NCBI GenBank assembly: GCA_942491885.1
Contig: CALOCQ010000008.1
Span: forward strand, 434,001-498,000
DNA from: CALBPI01 sp942491885
GTDB lineage: Bacteria > Pseudomonadota > Gammaproteobacteria > Steroidobacterales > Woeseiaceae
Direction of reading: 5' to 3'
DNA length: 64,000 bases
Positions within the stretch are counted from its first letter, which is position 1; each line of letters opens with the position of its first letter. Positions 27,139 through 35,494 of the stretch are shown one piece after another. Position numbers and translations under genes: made by a program. The notes beneath the pieces are model-generated. The model was not told where the DNA came from and ran no database searches. It saw only the letters and a list, made by a program, of their open reading frames with translations.

Positions 27139-28773
27139 TTGGTCAGCTCGCAACACAAGGCTTTGGTCGCCGAGATCGAAGCGGCGCCGGACGGTCCGCA
27201 GATTGCTGCACTATTCGATTTCGACGGCACGATTATTCACGGTTATTCGGCAATCGCCTTTCTTCGCGCACAGCTCAAGCGCGGTGATTTCTCGCTGGGG
27301 GAATTCGCCGAGATGGCTTCGGCGATGACCCGCTTCGGACTTGGCGATGTGGGCTTTTCCGCAATGATGGCCAGCGCCATGCAATTCCTGCGCGACAGCA
27401 GCGAAGCTGACTATGCCGAATTCGCAGAAAAAATGTATGTCGAGCGAATCGCCCGACTGGTCTATCCGGAGTCGCGCGCACTCATCAACGCACACCTGGC
27501 CAAGGGTCATACGGTCGCTATTATTTCGTCGGCGACCCATTACCAGGTCGGCCCGGCCGCGCGGGACCTAGGCATCGATATTGTTGCCTGCACCGAGCTT
27601 GAAATCGAAGACGGCAAATTCACCGGGCGGGTTATCCGGCCGACGTGTTTCGGGCCGGGCAAGGTGGCCGCGGCGCATCGCATTTGTGACGAGCAGGGCG
27701 CGCAGCTCGACCAGAGCTTTTTCTATAGCGACAGCTATGACGACATCGAACTGCTGGAGGCCGCGGGCCACCCGAGGCCGCTTAATCCGAATCGCAAACT
27801 CGCAGACGTTGCCGAGCAGCGTGGCTGGCCTGTGCGCGAGTTCGGCAGCCGCGGTCGCCCGGGCATCACGGACTGGGTTCGATCTATCGCCGCGACCGGC
27901 AGCCTCGCGACGTCATTCGCCGCAAGTCTGCCCATCCTCGCGCTGACGCGTTCCCGGCGCAAGATGCAGAATTTTTCATTCGCGTTGTTTGCGGAAACCG
28001 CTAGCGCCCTGATCGGTCTGGATCTTGAGGTGTCAGGCGAAGAGAACCTGTGGAAATCGCGACCTGCGGTGTTCATCTTCAATCACCAGAGCAAAGCCGA
28101 TGTGGTCATTGTGCTGAAGCTGCTGCGTCGCGATCTTGCCGGCGTCGGAAAACAGGAAATTCGCAATATCCCGATCATAGGTCAGGTGATGCAACTTGGC
28201 GGGACGGTATTGATTGACCGTAAAAATTCAAAGAGCGCGGTAGCAGCGATGAAACCCCTGGTGGACGTGATTCGTGACGAGGGCAAGTCAGTGGTGATGG
28301 CACCGGAGGGCACGCGCACGGTCTCGCCAAGGCTTAACCCGTTCAAGAAGGGTGCTTTCCATCTGGCGATGCAAGCCGGCGTGCCGATTATTCCCATCGT
28401 CATACACAACTCTCTGGATGTTGCGCCGAAAGGTGATTTCATTTTTCGCCCGGCTAAAGTCAGGGTGGATATCCTGCCGCCGGTCGACACGAGCAAATGG
28501 CGTGCGAAGACAATGAACGCCCACGTCGAGTCCGTACGCAAGCAGTTCCTTGACGCGCTTGGTCAGTCACAACCCGAGCCCGCCACGAGGATCTCCCCGG
28601 CAGGTGATAAACCGGAAAAAACAGCGCGGAATAAAACCACGACGAAGACGACGACGAAAAAGAAAGCTGCTCGAAACGTTGCCGCGAAGCCTGCCCGCAA
28701 AAAGCAGGCGAAGACCAGCGCCAAGACGGCGTCGAAAAAGACCAGTAAACGTACGAGCGGCGATGCGGCATAG
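27139..28773 (+). CDS. HAD-IB phosphatase / 1-acylglycerol-3-phosphate acyltransferase fusion with lysine-rich tail
   Basis: A 544-residue fusion. Residues ~15-225 form a HAD-IB (SerB-like) domain: FDFDGTIIHGY, ISSATHYQV and YSDSYDDIELLEAAG. Residues ~270-470 form a PlsC domain with NHQSKADVVIV (HX4D) and MAPEGTRT. The last ~60 residues are almost only Lys, Ala, Thr and Arg, like histone H1. The fusion resembles mycobacterial PlsC (Rv2483c), thought to make phosphatidic acid. Start is TTG 27139 with AGAGGGG eight bases upstream. A PlsB-type gene follows 69 bases later. Confidence 0.88.
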   Translation: MVSSQHKALVAEIEAAPDGPQIAALFDFDGTIIHGYSAIAFLRAQLKRGDFSLGEFAEMASAMTRFGLGDVGFSAMMASAMQFLRDSSEADYAEFAEKMYVERIARLVYPESRALINAHLAKGHTVAIISSATHYQVGPAARDLGIDIVACTELEIEDGKFTGRVIRPTCFGPGKVAAAHRICDEQGAQLDQSFFYSDSYDDIELLEAAGHPRPLNPNRKLADVAEQRGWPVREFGSRGRPGITDWVRSIAATGSLATSFAASLPILALTRSRRKMQNFSFALFAETASALIGLDLEVSGEENLWKSRPAVFIFNHQSKADVVIVLKLLRRDLAGVGKQEIRNIPIIGQVMQLGGTVLIDRKNSKSAVAAMKPLVDVIRDEGKSVVMAPEGTRTVSPRLNPFKKGAFHLAMQAGVPIIPIVIHNSLDVAPKGDFIFRPAKVRVDILPPVDTSKWRAKTMNAHVESVRKQFLDALGQSQPEPATRISPAGDKPEKTARNKTTTKTTTKKKAARNVAAKPARKKQAKTSAKTASKKTSKRTSGDAA

Positions 28774-28842
28774 GATTCGACCAGCAAACACATCAGCGGC
28801 GACGACCTTGTCGCAGATGGCGGCCGCGCGAGTGGTTCACCA

Positions 28843-31158
28843 ATGCCGGTAAACAAGCAACCGTGGCCAACCGCCAAGGCTGCGCAGGTGCTGTTTATCG
28901 TCGATGCGGCGCACGCGCCGGAACATACGCTGCTTACCACATGGCTTGCCGACACTGAGCCGGATGGCGGACACGAGGGCACCCAGCACCGCGTTTCCCT
29001 GTCGATTGCTACCCGCCAGGAAGACATCGATGCGAGCCCACTCATTACACGACTCGACGCGGATGACGACACGCTCGTAACACCGCTACGCGTCGTCTGG
29101 CGCGATGACCGTCCGGCGGAGCGCGCAACGCCACGCTTCAGAGATTTGTTACGCGGTAATCAGCGACGCCCGGGCGCATCCAGGGCGACGCGATTGTTAC
29201 GCAAAGATCCGGCGGCCGCGCAATGTATAGCGGGCGCGTCGGCCACGCTGGGCGAGCTGCGCGAGCGCTTTGCCGATGATGGCGGCGACGCTGCGTCCCG
29301 CGAAGCTTTCGCGACCTTCATTGCAGACCAGGCGGGTCTCGCGCTGGACATCGCCGAGCGCCAGATGCGAGGCGGGCGTTACAAGGTGCCGCGACGTGTC
29401 GCACACAATATGCAAAAGTCGCGGCGATATCGCGAAGCACTCGAGGAGGTCAGTCGCCAGACAGGCACGCCGGTCGAGGAATTGCGTGAACGGTCGCAGG
29501 ATATTTTTGACGAACTGATCGCAATCCCGCGAACCTTCTGGCAAGACGTTCTCGCGGCCTTTAATCGCAAAGTCATCTCGATGGGCTATCAGCCGGAGTT
29601 CGTTGTCGATCAGGAGAGTATTCGTCGGTTGCGTGAGGTCGTGCGCCAAAAGCCCTCGGTTATCCTGTGGACACACAAGACGCACATCGACGGGTTCGCG
29701 GTTTACTCGATGTTGTTCGAGAATGACTTCCCGGTGCCGCATGTTCTGGGCGGCGTCAATATGGCATTTGCCGGGCTAGGCTATGCGGCACGTCGCTCGG
29801 GCGCGATATTCATCCGCCGCAGTTTTCAGGACGATCTGCTCTACAAGATGATCCTGCGCCAGTACATCGGCTATCTGCTCGAAAAGCGATTCCCGTTGAC
29901 CTGGGCGTTCGAGGGAACGCGCTCGCGTGTCGGCAAGCTGATGCCGCCGCGCTACGGTTTGCTGAAGTACGTCGTGGAAGCTGCCGAGGCGACCGACAGC
30001 CGCGACTTGCATATTATCCCGGTCGCATTGAATTACGACCTGATTCGCGATGTGAAGGACTACGTGCGCGAGCAGTCCGGTGCAGTCAAACAGCCAGAAA
30101 GTCTGCGCTGGTTTGTCGGGTATCTGCGCGGCCTGCGCCAGCCACTGGGCAAGATCTATATTGATTTCGGCGAGCCCGTGGTACTGACCGACCCGCCGGT
30201 TGATGACGACGGACTCGCGTTGAAGAAAATCGCATTTCAGGTTGGTGTCGAAGCAAACCGGGTTACACCGCTGACGCTGTCCTCGCTGGTCACGACGATT
30301 CTGCTCGGCGCGGCACCACGCGCGTTGACGCGTCTCGAGCTCGGCAAGCAGATGTTGCGTTACCTGAACTGGGCGCGCGAGCGCGACATCCGCGTCACGG
30401 CGGATTTCGATCGTGACAACATGCGCGACTTCAACGTACTCGCCGATGTCATCGAGAAACATGGCCTGGTCACGCATTTCGACGAGGGTCCCGATCAGGT
30501 TTATACGCTGGTTCCCGACCAACACGCCGTGGCGAGTTACTATCGCAATACAACGATCCACCATTTCGTGGTTAAAGCGTTTATCGAAGTTGCGTTAATG
30601 CGGGTATCGCGCAGCGAGGGCGACCGGCTGGCCATGTTCTGGCGCGAGGCCGACCGGCTGCGCGATTTGTTCAAGTTCGAGTTTTTCTATGCGCCTCGCG
30701 ACGCGTTCCACAACGATGTGGATACCGAGCTGCGGCGCTACGACAAGGACTGGCAGAAGTCATTGACGGAGAATCCTGAGTATCCGGGTGAATTATTGCC
30801 GCGTTTCAGACCGCTGGTGTCGCGCGCTGCTTTGTTACCGTTTATGGAGGCCTACAGGATCGTCGCAAACGTTGTATCGCGTCTCGAAACCGGCGAGGGC
30901 ATCGACCAGAAGGAATGCGTCAAGCAATCGATCGCACTGGCGAAACAGGCCTACCTGCAACGGCGTATCAGCAGCGAGGCGTCGATCGGCAAACTGTTTT
31001 TTGAGAATGCCTTTAATCTCATTGAAAACATGGGTCTGACGAAGGCCGATGATCCTTCGCTGGATAGTGCCCGTGAGGCATTGAGCCGTGAGTTCCGCGA
31101 TCTGGCGAACAGCCTGGAGCGTTTACGCGTTCTGACGTTGCCCGGCGACGACTGGTAG
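28843..31158 (+). CDS. plsB: Glycerol-3-phosphate 1-O-acyltransferase (PlsB family)
   Basis: A 771-residue PlsB-like enzyme for the first acylation of glycerol 3-phosphate. Acyltransferase block I is HKTHIDGFAVYSML (around residue 285), block II GAIFIRRSF, block III AFEGTRSRVGKL, block IV near PVALNYD. The large N- and C-terminal regions match the PlsB architecture, and the enzyme is probably a peripheral membrane protein. Together with the preceding HAD-PlsC fusion it could complete phosphatidate synthesis in two steps. A dihydroxyacetone-phosphate acyltransferase is a less likely alternative. Confidence 0.87.
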   Translation: MPVNKQPWPTAKAAQVLFIVDAAHAPEHTLLTTWLADTEPDGGHEGTQHRVSLSIATRQEDIDASPLITRLDADDDTLVTPLRVVWRDDRPAERATPRFRDLLRGNQRRPGASRATRLLRKDPAAAQCIAGASATLGELRERFADDGGDAASREAFATFIADQAGLALDIAERQMRGGRYKVPRRVAHNMQKSRRYREALEEVSRQTGTPVEELRERSQDIFDELIAIPRTFWQDVLAAFNRKVISMGYQPEFVVDQESIRRLREVVRQKPSVILWTHKTHIDGFAVYSMLFENDFPVPHVLGGVNMAFAGLGYAARRSGAIFIRRSFQDDLLYKMILRQYIGYLLEKRFPLTWAFEGTRSRVGKLMPPRYGLLKYVVEAAEATDSRDLHIIPVALNYDLIRDVKDYVREQSGAVKQPESLRWFVGYLRGLRQPLGKIYIDFGEPVVLTDPPVDDDGLALKKIAFQVGVEANRVTPLTLSSLVTTILLGAAPRALTRLELGKQMLRYLNWARERDIRVTADFDRDNMRDFNVLADVIEKHGLVTHFDEGPDQVYTLVPDQHAVASYYRNTTIHHFVVKAFIEVALMRVSRSEGDRLAMFWREADRLRDLFKFEFFYAPRDAFHNDVDTELRRYDKDWQKSLTENPEYPGELLPRFRPLVSRAALLPFMEAYRIVANVVSRLETGEGIDQKECVKQSIALAKQAYLQRRISSEASIGKLFFENAFNLIENMGLTKADDPSLDSAREALSREFRDLANSLERLRVLTLPGDDW

Positions 31159-31201
31159 CGAGACGTTGCACCGCGATGCGGTCGTAATATCTGCGCCGTC
31201 G

Positions 31202-32584
31202 CTATGTGCGCAGAAAGCCCATCGGCGCCGTCGCTGATTCCGGTTGATAGAAGCGACGCACGTTGGGCAGCACCGCATCGAGCTCCGCAGTGCTTACACC
31301 AAACCACAACGCCAGTTCCGCAAAGTACTCGTCGGTCGATGTTGTCGGCGCGTAGATGCCGCGCCCGACATCGAGCGGGGCGTTAGTGGACAGGGTCGGG
31401 TATTGGCCATACACCTGCCCGCCATTGACGCTGCCGCCCATCACAACATGATGGCCACCCCAGCCGTGGTCTGACCCGCGACCATTTGATGTCATCGTGC
31501 GGCCAAAATCCGAAATGGTGAATGTCGTTACGTCATCGAACACACTCAGCTCGGTCAGCGCATCGCGGAACTCGCGCAAACCCGCGCTGATCATCGGCAA
31601 CATGCGTGCCTGATTATCGAGCACCTCGTCGTGGTGATCCCAGCCGCCCACGGTCACGAAGAACGTCTGCCGGGTCGCATCGAGTGCATCGCGCACACTG
31701 ATCACGCGTGCAATCTGGCGCAGCGCGGCGGAAAAAGGATTGGCCGAGAAACTGGTGCCGAGCTGCGGCGCCGAACCGATCGCCTGACTGAATACCTGCT
31801 GGCTGTCGATGGCACCGCGTAGCCGCGCGCCGAACGCGCGACGCATGATCTGCGGCTGATCCACCGCGAGTAGCTCGTCGATAACACGTGTACGGTAGCG
31901 GCCGAACGGCGAATCCTCGCCATAGCTATTGATGCCAATCGCGCCGTCGTCGTCGCTGGTGATGCTGTATTCGACGGTGTCATCGCCGCTCTGGAAAACA
32001 TTCGTGCCCGAGAGCGAAATATTCATCGATAGCCCGTTTACCAGGCTGTTCGCCTGCCAGCGATCGGCGATACGCCCGGCCCAGCCTTTCGCCGTGCGCC
32101 CTTCCGGTCGCGCCGTTTGCCACTGATTGATCTGGTCGGCGTGTGAGAACAATCCCACCGGCAGTCGTGCCGTGCCGTTCTCGACTGCCTGCGCGTCGAA
32201 CGGCTCAAGCAACGTACCAACGTTCGCTATCATCGCGGCGTCACCGTTGTTGACCATCTGTTGTAGCTCAGCCATGCCCGGGTGAAGGCCGAACTGTTGA
32301 CCGTCGGCCGTAGTCGGGGTCAGTGAACGCAACGCGGTTGCGGGCAGGGCCAGGTCGGCACGAATGCCGGCGTAGGCTGCATACTGGCCCGGATCATTGG
32401 GTACCAGCATGTTGTAGGAATCATTGCCGCCGGCCAGCAGTACGCAGACCAATGCCTTGTAGCCATCCGTTGAGGCCGCCGCCGCGTTGCGCGCCAATCC
32501 CAGACTGAGTAAGGATGTGGACAGCGTCGGCAGCGCGACACCGAGGCCGCAGCTATGACTAAGAAATCGTCGTCGGTTGATCAT
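31202..32584 (-). CDS. DUF1501 domain protein, Tat-exported
   Basis: A 460-residue protein beginning with a twin-arginine signal, NRRRFLSHSCGLGVALPTLS, and a cleavable AAAAS region, so it is exported folded to the periplasm. The body has the DUF1501 features: LLAGGNDSYNMLVP at the start, FSHADQINQWQT, VGGWDHHDEV and DFGRTMTSNGRGSDHGWGGHH, which resembles the alkaline-phosphatase/sulfatase superfamily metal sites. Function is unknown. It lies 10 bases after a DUF1800 gene, a pairing seen in many bacteria, so the two proteins likely act together. Confidence 0.9.
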   Translation of the reverse strand: MINRRRFLSHSCGLGVALPTLSTSLLSLGLARNAAAASTDGYKALVCVLLAGGNDSYNMLVPNDPGQYAAYAGIRADLALPATALRSLTPTTADGQQFGLHPGMAELQQMVNNGDAAMIANVGTLLEPFDAQAVENGTARLPVGLFSHADQINQWQTARPEGRTAKGWAGRIADRWQANSLVNGLSMNISLSGTNVFQSGDDTVEYSITSDDDGAIGINSYGEDSPFGRYRTRVIDELLAVDQPQIMRRAFGARLRGAIDSQQVFSQAIGSAPQLGTSFSANPFSAALRQIARVISVRDALDATRQTFFVTVGGWDHHDEVLDNQARMLPMISAGLREFRDALTELSVFDDVTTFTISDFGRTMTSNGRGSDHGWGGHHVVMGGSVNGGQVYGQYPTLSTNAPLDVGRGIYAPTTSTDEYFAELALWFGVSTAELDAVLPNVRRFYQPESATAPMGFLRT

Positions 32585-32594
32585 AATGGCAAAC

Positions 32595-34310
32595 TCAATT
32601 TCTTACCGCTGCCTCGGGAATAGTCAGGAACCAATAAAGCGCAGCACGCATGCGCAGGTTGAGGTCATCGAGCTCGCCCAGCGATTCAATGAGAATACGG
32701 CGCGACTCCGGCAACAAAGTACCGTGAGTCATTAACGTGTCCAGCCGATCGACCAGAACGGGCACATCGTCGGCAATGGCCAGCCAATCGTCGAGACTGA
32801 GCCTGACCGTCGCAAAGCCCGGCGGTGCGTCGGTGACGTAGTCGGCGAACAGAATGGCATCGACAAAGTTCGGAAAGCCGATGATGGTATTCGCGTCGGT
32901 GATTTCAAACTCCGGCGCGACCAGACCTTGATCCGCTAACTCACCCGCCGGGGAATGCGTTGGCAAATAGAAGTTAAAGACACTGGGCGACGACAACGGA
33001 TGCTGGCGCGTTGTCGATTGCAGGAAGTAGCCGAGCGTAGCGATAAATCCGTCGTCACTCGTGGCGCCGAATTGCCGGAGAATGGCCGCATAGCGCACAA
33101 CCGGCTCGCGCAGCTTACCGAACGTTGCGTTGTTGTCCGGCGCGGCACGCGCTTCGGCATCGAGCAACACCGCGCGCAACACCGCTTGCATATCGCCGCG
33201 CACGCCGACACCGTTATCGTCGAACGTTGCTGCCACACGGCGCACATAGTCGGCGGACGGATTCGAGGTTATTAATCGCTGGATAAGCTGTCGACCGATA
33301 AACGGCCCGACGTTCGGGTGATTAAATAAATTGTCGATGGCCTGCTCGAAGTCCTGCAGGCCCGTCTGGCCGGCGGGCACGACCTGGCCATTCAGCAGTA
33401 ACTTTTCGCCGGGCTCATGGGCGGCGTCAAACATGCGCATCGGCAAGTCGAAACGCGGCGCCACGCGGTTACCGAAAAAGGCGTTGTCGCCGTCGAAAGA
33501 AAAGCCCGTGAAGATTTTCGCGAATTCGCGAATGTCGTCGTTGTCATAGGCTGGCACCGGATCGCCATTGTTATCAACAATGACGCTGCCATCCGGCGCG
33601 AGCTCGAACAGGCCGATCGAAAAAAGCTGCATGACTTCGCGTGCAAAATTCTCGTCCGGGAATGTGTTGTTGATGGGATCCGAGCGACGGTTATTCAGGT
33701 GGCTCAGATAGACGCCCATTGCCGGGCTTAACGCCACATCGCGCAACAGATCGCGGAAATTCCCGAAGGAGCGCTCGAGCAGCATGTCGTAATAGGTGCC
33801 CAGCGCATTCGGATACACCTCGAGTATATCGACGTTGTCGGACACGACGAAAATCTGGCTCAGTGCGAACGCGACACGCTGGCGTAGCGCGTCGTCCGCC
33901 GTCACCGTCGTGTGCCACCAGGCCAGGCGGCGCGCAAAGACGAGATATTCGATATCGTTCTCGAAGGCATCAAACTCGCCCGCATCACGCCGCGCAACAA
34001 TGTCTGCGATGACGGGACGATGGTAAGTCACGGGCTGCGCGAACTGTTGCGCCAGCCATTGCGCGTTGCCACCGCGAGCGATCGGATCAAGTTCCGCGTA
34101 GGGCAAGCCGAACGTGGCTTGAGAGCTAAAGCGCGCGGCGTCATCGCGCTGCGCCTTGCTGATTGAGGGCGGCGGCGGTGTCGCCACCGGCGTCGTAACA
34201 TCGCCACCGCTGCCACCACCGCACGCGGACAGAAAAAAGGCTGACAATACGACCGGCACAGCGCGCGCCGTGAGCGACAATCTCAGTTGCCGGAGCATGT
34301 TCGTCATCAT
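32595..34310 (-). CDS. DUF1800 domain lipoprotein
   Basis: A 571-residue protein with a lipoprotein signal; the lipobox is LSAC at about residues 27-30, followed by a Gly/Ser-rich linker and TPVATPPPPS. DUF1800 signatures are present: AARFSSQATFGLPYAEL, WWHTTVTADDALRQRVAFALSQIFVV, NFAREVMQLFSIGLFELAPDG and GRQLIQRLITSNPS. It should be anchored to a membrane on the periplasmic side or surface. The biochemical role of the family is unknown; the DUF1501 protein encoded next is its usual partner. Confidence 0.9.
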   Translation of the reverse strand: MMTNMLRQLRLSLTARAVPVVLSAFFLSACGGGSGGDVTTPVATPPPPSISKAQRDDAARFSSQATFGLPYAELDPIARGGNAQWLAQQFAQPVTYHRPVIADIVARRDAGEFDAFENDIEYLVFARRLAWWHTTVTADDALRQRVAFALSQIFVVSDNVDILEVYPNALGTYYDMLLERSFGNFRDLLRDVALSPAMGVYLSHLNNRRSDPINNTFPDENFAREVMQLFSIGLFELAPDGSVIVDNNGDPVPAYDNDDIREFAKIFTGFSFDGDNAFFGNRVAPRFDLPMRMFDAAHEPGEKLLLNGQVVPAGQTGLQDFEQAIDNLFNHPNVGPFIGRQLIQRLITSNPSADYVRRVAATFDDNGVGVRGDMQAVLRAVLLDAEARAAPDNNATFGKLREPVVRYAAILRQFGATSDDGFIATLGYFLQSTTRQHPLSSPSVFNFYLPTHSPAGELADQGLVAPEFEITDANTIIGFPNFVDAILFADYVTDAPPGFATVRLSLDDWLAIADDVPVLVDRLDTLMTHGTLLPESRRILIESLGELDDLNLRMRAALYWFLTIPEAAVRN

Positions 34311-34502
34311 CGATTAACCGCCTGCCGCATCGGGTTCCCTATAGCTTAGTGTATCTAAACAGCAAATGGTTTAGCCCGAATCAATAAAAAATGCCAGGTC
34401 GTCGCGCACGAACCGCATATTTTGTGCCGGGGTCGATAATAAACACCCGAATTTCGACAGTTTATGAACAGAGAGAATCACGCAAAAATCTTGTGAATAA
34501 CG

Positions 34503-34533
34503 TTGACAATCAGCGATAAAAAAAAGGTATGCT
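34503..34533 (+). promoter_or_regulatory. Promoter of the short transcript at 34.5 kb
   Basis: A consensus -35 TTGACA (34503-34508) and a -10-like TATGCT (34528-34533) are separated by 19 bases, longer than the optimal 17. The spacer is an A-rich run. Transcription would begin near 34540, 13 bases before the long Shine-Dalgarno sequence. No other gene lies downstream on this strand before the terminator. Confidence 0.5.
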
Positions 34534-34552
34534 CGCCCCATTGTTGGCGATG

Positions 34553-34565
34553 AAAGGAGGTGATC
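34553..34565 (+). promoter_or_regulatory. Extended Shine-Dalgarno sequence of the 20-codon ORF
   Basis: AAAGGAGGTGATC contains 12 contiguous bases (AAGGAGGTGATC) complementary to the 16S rRNA 3' end as known from E. coli. The core GGAGG ends seven bases before the ATG at 34568, an optimal distance. Most ribosome sites in this window match only four to six bases, so this one stands out. Confidence 0.75.
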
Positions 34566-34567
34566 AC

Positions 34568-34630
34568 ATGTCTAGTGAGAATAAACTGAGGTCGAATTTG
34601 TCGGCATGTGTCCGGGAGGCTAACGCCTGA
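34568..34630 (+). CDS. Predicted 20-residue peptide with exceptional ribosome site
   Basis: The ORF runs ATG to TGA and would encode a soluble, polar peptide beginning MSSENKLRSN and ending SACVREANA, with one cysteine and no transmembrane segment. I do not recognise it. Its own promoter, a 12-base match to the 16S 3' end and a strong terminator argue that it, or the act of translating it, is functional. It could be a leader peptide, a regulatory decoy for ribosomes, or a precursor peptide; nothing nearby (DUF1800, fatty-acid hydroxylase) points to one of these. Without comparative evidence the coding call is moderate. Confidence 0.5.
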   Translation: MSSENKLRSNLSACVREANA

Positions 34631-34669
34631 ACCCCTGATGCGTGTGGGCAGAATCTGCCCGACTCACGG

Positions 34670-34696
34670 AGGCCGCGCATTGCGCGGCCTTTTTTA
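34670..34696 (+). terminator. Strong Rho-independent terminator
   Basis: AGGCCGCGC-ATT-GCGCGGCCT forms a perfect 9-bp stem with a three-base loop, followed immediately by TTTTTA. It ends the short 34.5-kb transcript. The stem can also form on the other strand just past the fatty-acid hydroxylase stop at 34694, but there it lacks a T tract. Confidence 0.88.
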
Positions 34697-35494
34697 TGGC
34701 GCGCTATTGCGAAACGGCTGCGTCAACAAATGCCACAGGCCTTGCTCGGCCGGTTCGCGAAATTGGTCCAGACCGATTTTCATGTTTTTATGCCCGAGCG
34801 CAGGGCGGGGCGTGTAAGTCCTGAACAACCTGTCCCACACGGAAAGATTAAAACCAAAATTACTGTCTGTTTCATTCCGAACTGCCGAATGGTGCACGCG
34901 ATGCATATCGGGAGTAACGATGACGCGGCGCAAGCGGCGCTCGACGCTGTCGGGCATCCGAACGTTGCCGTGGTTAAACATTGAACTCGCATTCAGTAGA
35001 ATTTCGAACGCAAGCACCGCCAGTGCCGGTGCGCCTAGCGCGAGAACAATCGCGAGCTTGTAGATCAGCGAGACAATAATTTCGAATGGATGAAAGCGCG
35101 CACCCGTCGTGACATCAAAACCGGTGTCCGCATGGTGCATTCTGTGCAAACGCCACAACACCGGCAGCGCATGCATGGCGCGATGTTGCCAGTAAATTGC
35201 GAAGTCGAACAGGATTAGCGAGAGCGGCAACGCCAACCAGAGCGGGGCAGATAGCATGTTCCATAACCCCCAACCCTGAGCCTCACACCACACGGCAAAC
35301 GCGACCGGCACCATCGGTATGACGACCCGAACGAATAGCGTGTTGAAGACTACGATACCGAGATTGGCCGGCCATCGTTCGCGGCGCAATATATCGGCGC
35401 GACGCGGCGCCCGCCACTCCCACAGCATCATCAGCAAGAGCACTGCGAAGAAGCAGAGAATGCGAGCGCCGGCTTCAATTTGCGAATCGATCAT
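34694..35494 (-). CDS. Sterol desaturase / fatty acid hydroxylase family membrane protein
   Basis: A 266-residue membrane protein with four or more helices and the eight-histidine di-iron pattern: HRAMHALPVLWRLHRMHH, FHPFEIIVS, FNHGNVRMP and MHRVHHS. Such enzymes use oxygen and two irons to hydroxylate or desaturate lipids. The start codon overlaps the modC stop by four bases, so it is the last cistron of the mod operon, an unexpected link with molybdate uptake. The lipid substrate cannot be deduced. Confidence 0.88.
   Translation of the reverse strand: MIDSQIEAGARILCFFAVLLLMMLWEWRAPRRADILRRERWPANLGIVVFNTLFVRVVIPMVPVAFAVWCEAQGWGLWNMLSAPLWLALPLSLILFDFAIYWQHRAMHALPVLWRLHRMHHADTGFDVTTGARFHPFEIIVSLIYKLAIVLALGAPALAVLAFEILLNASSMFNHGNVRMPDSVERRLRRVIVTPDMHRVHHSAVRNETDSNFGFNLSVWDRLFRTYTPRPALGHKNMKIGLDQFREPAEQGLWHLLTQPFRNSAP

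Larger units (their letters stand above)
34540..34696 (+). ncRNA. Candidate short transcript (about 155 nt) with internal hairpin
   Basis: Between the promoter and the terminator lies a single compact unit. After the short ORF there is a hairpin GGGCAG-AAT-CTGCCC (34646-34660), extended by GTG/CAC across an internal loop, then the terminator. Three GGA motifs (34556, near 34614, 34668) occur in or near loops. It may be an mRNA for the short peptide, a dual-function small RNA, or both. The boundaries are inferred from the promoter and terminator. Confidence 0.45.

Noticed and set aside
34553..34565. Fragment of a 16S rRNA gene on the opposite strand
   Set aside because: The 12-base match is to the 3' end only; flanking bases do not continue as rRNA, and the position relative to an ATG is that of a Shine-Dalgarno sequence.
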